From Proales similis (taxonomy: Eukaryota; Rotifera; Eurotatoria; Ploima; Proalidae), in NCBI GenBank assembly GCA_019059635.1, contig JAGVRJ010000013.1, positions 434,001-498,000 on the forward strand: a stretch of DNA of 64,000 bases, read 5' to 3'. Below the pieces are notes generated by a model that made no database searches, had not been told where the DNA came from, and was given only the letters and a program-made list of their open reading frames with translations. Position 1 is the stretch's first letter. Every line of letters begins with the position of its first letter. Made by a program: the position numbers and the translations under genes. Positions 58,326 through 64,000 of this stretch are shown in pieces.

Positions 58326-60688
58326 ATGGCTCTAGACAATTCAAGAACATTGCACATACGAGCACTTTCTCTTCTTGGAGCTGGGGCTGCGATTCTTGCT
58401 TTTATAAGCTATATTTTCATAAAAAATTCAAGTCAAAAAAAAGAAAAAGAAAAACAGAGTAAAAAAGAACTCCCTCAAGAACAAAATTTGGACTCTAAAC
58501 TGAAATCATTCGAGGCTAAAATTGATACCGATAATATCAAAAAGACGACAATTATGAAAGAGAAAGCCAATTATAGTGATCAACATCATGAAAACAACAA
58601 TTTTAACAATTCCGAGGTCGAACAGGAATATACGTCAAATTTAGACCAATACCAAAACGCTTCAAACCAATCTTCAATTAAATTATGCAATCATCAAATG
58701 CTAGGAACGAACAGAGCTTTGGAAAGTGAAGAAGCGTCCGAAAAGTTGAGCGGGTCTTCTTTAGACAGCGAAAACGGTAAAAGTGAGCTACAAATGAATT
58801 TAGAAGATAGAGGCGAACGATTCGAAACAGCAGATCGACCAAAAGTCATGCCTATTTGTCTTGAAAAAGAATCAACCACTAAATTAGCCGATGAAAACTC
58901 TGAAATTTTTACGTTAAAAGGAAAAAACAAGATAAGCTACAGCAAGTCAACACCATCATTTACGGATATGCCAACTCAAAGCTTGAAAAAAGGTGGAAAA
59001 GGAGCAATCAAGAAAGAAAATGATAGAATGAAAGAATCCCAGACTCTTGATAATCTGAGAAAGGTTTTGAATGAGAGTGAAAATAGAAAAGATGAACTTG
59101 AATCTTTACAAGATCTTGTTGTTTATGAGTTTAATTTTCCTAGAAAACTTTGCGGAAAATTGATTGGAAAGAATGGAATTCACGTAGACTACATTCGTTC
59201 TGAAACACAGACTCAAATCGCAGTAAGAAACGATCCAGCTGTCGAAGATTTGCAAATAGTATGTGTTTCCGGACGCCTGGCAGATGTTGACCGTGCTTTA
59301 GATATTATTAGCAGTCGTTTTCCTCCAAAACATTATCCAAATGTTTCACTTGAGCCGGTGACCAAACCTATAGTTTATAGAAGATTCGTTCCAGACATCA
59401 AGCGAACTTATAATGACGCGAAAGTTTTGGTCGCCCCTAATATGTTTGTCGATATCTCCTACTTGATGTCAAAGCAAGGAAATGATCCAAGGTCCAAGCA
59501 GTCTGACGTTTATGTGACTGCAGTTGTTAGTGCTGCTCATGTTTTCATTCAGCTACCAACTCATCCAACATTTTCCGAGCTTCAAGAACTTGATAAGAAC
59601 ATGATGGCTGTATATAATGACTCTAGAGACCCACCACCAGCCCTAATTGAACCCATTGCTGTTGGAACAATATGTGTAGCACCGACTTCTTACGGTTGGC
59701 ACCGAGCGATGGTAACTTCTTACCAGAACAACTCCAAGAATGTGGAACAACAAAATGAGTTTTCGGACGATTGTGGAATTGTAACAGTCAAGTTTTTAGA
59801 TTATGGTGGATATTTGAGCATTCCATGTGACCAACTTCGTCAACTTAGGTAAGATTAAATAAAATTCTTTTATGGGCCTTTTGAGACGGATCATTCGATC
59901 AATGATGTATTGCTTGGTTTTGTTTCATTATCTGAAAGGCGAAATATAAGTGGCTTACTTCGGTGTTTCGATTCTTATGATTAATATCAAACAACTCCCT
60001 CCAGGCCACATAAACCTGAATCAAAGAAAGTATCACCTCTTACTTGAGTAGCCCTTCGATCACTTGTATTGCTGGTGCTTTAAAAGTTGAGGAGGTAAAA
60101 AAAGAATGGTCCACTTCGGAGTCAGCATTTCTTCAAATATGTTGATGCCTTCCTCCAGACCAGTTACAAATTAATATTTTGAATAGTCAATAGTTATTTA
60201 ATATTGATTATCTATTTAAATCTCATAATTAAACATATTAACTCATATATCATATATCTAGGAGTGATTTTATGATGCTTCCATTTCAGGCGATTGAATG
60301 CTACTTAAATGGTATTTATCCAACAGAAGGTAATCGAGAAACAGAACTGAATAATTTAAGCTAAGGAATAAAAAATGTCCTCTAAGCTGCAAATGTAGAA
60401 GGAAAAGAATTTTTATCAGCCTATATAAGCAATTCATTTTTGAAAGCAAATTTCATAAGTTGCGCTGAAGATGGTATTCCTTTGATTGATCTTTATAAAA
60501 TGGATTCAAATCGCAAGGTTTGTTAGTTTAAATTTCAAAATTCGATAAAAAAATAAGTTTTTTTTTTAACTTAGCAACTTTTTGTGAATGCCGAACTCGT
60601 GCGACGCGGTTTAGCCTTCAGCCCGGATGAAACTAAGTTTGATTATGTTAACAAGGAATGTTCCGAAATAATTTATGGTTCCAACTAA
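58326..60688 (+). CDS. AKAP1: Mitochondrial A-kinase anchor protein 1 (KH plus Tudor)
   Basis: Four exons (58326-59848, 60262-60329, 60387-60517, 60575-60688) join in frame to 611 residues. The N-terminus carries an outer-membrane anchor (LSLLGAGAAILAFISYIFI) and a Lys-rich flank. A disordered middle follows, where a kinase-binding helix would lie. The KH domain has the GxxG loop (KLCGKLIGKNGIHVDYI). The extended Tudor domain includes VFIQLPTHPTFSELQEL, VKFLDYGGYLSIPCDQLRQL and IPLIDLYKMDSNRKQLF. The single KH and the HPTF motif favour AKAP1 over TDRKH. AKAP1 tethers PKA and mRNAs to the mitochondrial surface. The first intron, 413 bases, is long for this region. Confidence 0.88.
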
Positions 60689-61508
60689 CACAATCTATGA
60701 ATACGAACTCAAGTATATGAACATGCTTAACGCTTGTTTTCAAAAGCGAATCATATGTAAATTATTGGAGGATCGAAGTTAATCAAACGATTTTTACTTT
60801 TCAGTTAGAAACTTAGATTCCCTAATTAAAATCGAACAATTCTCCAATTTTACCTCATAAGTTCCAGTCATTTCATTAAATTTCCCTATTTTTAACCTAT
60901 TCTCAACCCAAGTTTGTAGCAAAAAAAAGCTTGTTCTACCAGTCTTCGACCAGAGCACTGTTAATTATCAGGTATTTACAAGATCTCTTAATTAAGGTTG
61001 TGCTTTTATGGTTGTTTAATTTTTTCGATTAAAAGGTTAATTTGATTTCCTCCAGCTGTTATATTTATTTCTTGTCTTGTCATATTTTGATGTTAAATTA
61101 TACTTAAGTTTGATTCTCATTTAATTGGAAGTAAATAAAATACAGAAATATACTGGATATTTAAAGAACTTTTGAAAAAAACAAGATTTTGAGTATCATA
61201 CAACTATCTTGTATTTTAAAATAATATATGCATTGACCGGCATTTACATTCAGCCATATTTTAGACGACCAAACTTTGTGAGATTATTTTTATGAGTTAT
61301 CGCAAAGTCAATAAACCAAATTAAAATAAGGCCTTATCTTTATTGTGTCGGCCACTCCAAATGAAAGCAATAACCGAGGCACTTGGTTGCTTATCTCAAT
61401 TAGTCATCGGAGACCTATTTTTATTTTAATAAACGCTTTAATCAAATCCGAGATACTAGGACTAGTCACGTCTGAGCAGTAGAAAGAAGAAAACAGAGCC
61501 TAAAAGAG
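60689..61508. other. Intergenic region, no recognisable gene
   Basis: About 820 AT-rich bases between AKAP1 and the GH31 gene. No open frame with support was found on either strand. Confidence 0.45.
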
Positions 61509-64000
61509 ATGCAGTCAAAACAAGCATTAAATTTACGGGAAAAAAGGGTTCAGAATCGCCCAACACCTAAGCGGATCCCTAGTGAGTTACCCAAAAATGA
61601 CAATAAAACTGAAGAGCAGCAGATACTCAGCCCCCAATTGGCAAAGAAAGATTTTTCTAAATCAGAAACGGTAAAATCAAAAAATCATCCTACGGAATCG
61701 AATTTTCTAGCAAGAGTCTTCTGGCGATATCCGTTGGCAAGTGTGTTCTTGCTGGCTATCATGATTATGGCTGTTCTGCTCGCAGTTATTCTACCTCTTG
61801 CACTTATAAGACCAAAAAGAAATCATTTGGCACATGTTGAATGTCCAGATAGACAATTCAGACCTGGTGTAGACTGCATACCGGACAAAATGTACTTGCT
61901 TGAGAGGGGAATCGACCTTCAGAAAGTTTGTGAAGAAAGGTCTTGTTGTTGGACGGCAAGCCCGGACTTTGGTGGACCAAACTGTGTTTTTCCGTTTAAC
62001 TATGGATTTCGGATTCAAAAAATTAAGGAAAGCACCAAGAACTCCAAATGGATGGAACTTAAGCGAATTGACAACTATCCTTCATCTGCCAAGTCGGACA
62101 TTGCCAATCTAGAGGTAAAATTCGAATTTCAGACAGACGATAGACTCAGAATTAAGGTAAGAAACTAAAAAAAAACAGAACTATACACATTAACCGAGGG
62201 ATTTTTAAGTTATTTCCTCGTAGAAATTTTCGTAATCGACGTCAACGCTGGGAAATACCAAACTCAGTAATGGGTGAAACCCTCGAAAAGCCAAATTATA
62301 GAGTTGAGCATTTCGATGATCCTTTTTCATTCAAAGTGATTCGAAACTTAACCAATCAAGTTATGTAAGCGCCTGCTCATTTGAATATTATCAATCTTAA
62401 GCTAATAATTCCTATAAAAGATTTGATACGACAAAAACTCCGCTTATTTTCAGCGATCAGTTCATACAAATGACAACAATACTATCTTCACCTTATATAT
62501 TTGGAATCGGTGAACACAGCAAAAATGAATTTCTGCACGATTTAAACTTCCGCTCATGGCCATTATTTGCTTCAAACAATCATCCGTATACATCAAGGGT
62601 AATGGAAAAAAATTCTATTTTGATATTCATACCTAATGAAAATTATGGTTATGTTATTTTTAGGAAAAGCCCAATCTTTATAGCCAATTCCCAATTTACT
62701 TGAACATAGAACCAGACGGAAAAAGCCACCTCGTAGTTTTTTATAACTCAAATCCTTCAGGTAGGGTTTGGTTTGGAAATAATATGCTACCATTATTCAA
62801 AGAGTTTCATCAGAATTTCACCTTACCCCTTTTCCCTCATTGACTTTCACAACAACTGGAGGAATACTGGACATTTTTATTTTTACTGGACCCTCACCCG
62901 TGCAAGCATATGAGCAATATTTCAAAGTTTGACTCCTTTAATTTAACTTTATTAATGCAAAATAATGCAAAAATGTAACAGGCTTTTGGTTTACCCAAAC
63001 TACCTCCCTTATGGTCACTTGGGATGCAAGTTGGAGTAAAGCAGTATGATAGCTCTCAAAACTTGAAAAATTTTATATCAAACATGCGCAACAGCTCCCT
63101 AGCATTTGTAATATTTTAAGGAAATTCTTTTCTACTTGTTATAACTTCTTATTCAAGGACTCAGTATTTATAAGCTTAGAGCATATGTACAAGGCGACTA
63201 TGTTTACTCTAAATCCCCAATTCCAGGATATTAAATCAATTGTGGAAAGCTTGAGAGAAGAACAGAGGGCAACTATTTTGGAGCTGGTAATTCACTTAAA
63301 AGTGCATTTTCAGTCAATTAATGACTTTTTCTTAGCTCCCGGCAGTTGGAAATGATACTCAAAACTATCCATTTAGCGCGGGACAATCCCGGGAAAATTA
63401 TTGGATACAGGAAAATTTTTTTAGTGCTCCAGTTATTGGGAAAGTGTGTAAATTTGATTTTTAATTACAAAACTATTTTAAGATTTTTACGTGATCTTAG
63501 CTTGCTGGACGTTCGGTTGTTTATCCAGACTTTACTATGGACAAAACTCGTGATTGGTGGATTGATGCTTTACAACGATTTTTAACTACTGACAAAATAA
63601 TTGACTTCGATGGGATCTTAATGGTGACAATAAGCATGCCATATTGCTTTTTCAAAACAGAATTATAAAAAAATTTTTGAAGGACCACTTGATTCCCACA
63701 AACGATGAAATAAACAAAACATGCCTAAACAATAAATGGAACAACCCACCTTACATACCTGGTATGTGGTAAAAAAAAATTTTTATATCATGTTTTATTT
63801 TAAAAAAATCTAGACATGGTAACTCGACCGATATTCAATGGCAGTATCTGCATGGATTCAAGACATGAACTAAGCAAGCACTATAACATTCATGGTTTAA
63901 ACGCACACTTCATTATCGAGGCAACTGCCAAGTAATCTGATTATAATTAAAAAGTAAAGATTTACTGTTAACATGAAACCAAGAGCCTTAGACCTGTTAA
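61509..64000 (+). CDS. Membrane-anchored GH31 glucosidase-like protein with trefoil domain (partial)
   Basis: The 5' part of a multi-exon gene that leaves the window. The cytosolic tail is basic. One signal-anchor helix (VFLLAIMIMAVLLAVILPLA) is followed by a P-type trefoil domain with six Cys (CPDRQFRPGVDCIPDKMYL through CCWTASPDFGGPNCVFPF). The GH31 N-domain then appears (SSPYIFGIGEHSKNEFL, TTTGGILDIFIFTGPSP). The barrel part follows (LPKLPPLWSLGMQVGVKQYD, VVYPDFTMDKTRDWWIDA, then FDGILM spliced to DHLIPTNDEINK, and NNPPYIP). This resembles acid alpha-glucosidase and sucrase-isomaltase. The Asp/Trp substrate-binding motif is replaced (FDSVFISLEHMY) and the WIDMNEP nucleophile block is degenerate, so it may be inactive. 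The acid/base residue lies beyond the window. Confidence 0.82.

Noticed and set aside
58326-60688. TDRKH/Papi as the identity of the KH-Tudor gene
   Set aside because: TDRKH has two KH domains. This protein has one KH, and its HPTF and LDYGGY motifs and C-terminal match to AKAP1 fit better.
63560-63680. Apparent frameshift in the GH31 gene at FDG, where a second frame reads WDLNGDN
   Set aside because: A 59-base intron (GTGACA...AAG) after FDGILM joins in frame to DHLIPTNDEINK, so no frameshift is needed. The active-site change remains reported as a finding.

Overview
The window is gene-dense nuclear DNA from a small-genome animal, most likely an ecdysozoan. Genes are split by many short GT-AG introns, mostly about 35-75 bases, and lie a few hundred bases apart on both strands. 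There are no bacterial operons, rRNAs, tRNAs, CRISPR arrays or recognisable transposons. A Sidestep-like immunoglobulin receptor and an NR5 (FTZ-F1/HR39-like) nuclear receptor fit an arthropod or a close relative. I cannot name the phylum from sequence alone; mites, tardigrades and other compact genomes all remain possible.

Layout. Bases 1-3853 hold no supportable gene and look less AT-rich than the rest. From 3854 to about 10.6 kb come a Sidestep-like receptor, an unknown basic protein on the opposite strand and a coiled-coil protein of ciliary flavour. From 10.9 to 17.5 kb on the minus strand are ATG7, a G-protein gamma subunit and the NR5 receptor. From 18.0 to 21.9 kb on the plus strand is a tight trio: mitochondrial RBFA, HMG-CoA synthase and NDUFAF3. 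From 22 to 29 kb on the minus strand are ZRANB2, an MDC1-like FHA/BRCT protein and membralin. From 29.7 to 35.3 kb on the plus strand are an unidentified 624-residue protein, the 39-residue OST4, CCDC51/MITOK and RBM28. A charged KEKE protein (minus) and an alpha-tubulin (plus) follow. From 39.7 to 55.6 kb on the minus strand are a bacterial-type RtcB, UTP23, NUP153, RGS22, the ovothiol synthase OvoA and ALKBH7. The plus-strand right end carries SCCPDH, AKAP1 and the 5' part of a membrane-anchored GH31 glucosidase-like protein that runs off the window.

Functionally these are mostly housekeeping genes. Several act in mitochondria (RBFA, NDUFAF3, CCDC51, ALKBH7, AKAP1), others in ribosome biogenesis (RBM28, UTP23), the ER (OST4, membralin), the nucleus (NUP153, MDC1, ZRANB2) and autophagy (ATG7).

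The most unusual contents are: a near-complete OvoA whose methyltransferase domain ends early; an intronless 392-residue RtcB that resembles bacterial rather than animal RtcB; and a GH31 protein whose substrate-binding and nucleophile motifs are degenerate. Gene models were assembled by hand from reading frames, splice signals and homology recalled from memory. For most multi-exon genes the exon lengths were summed and keep frame.
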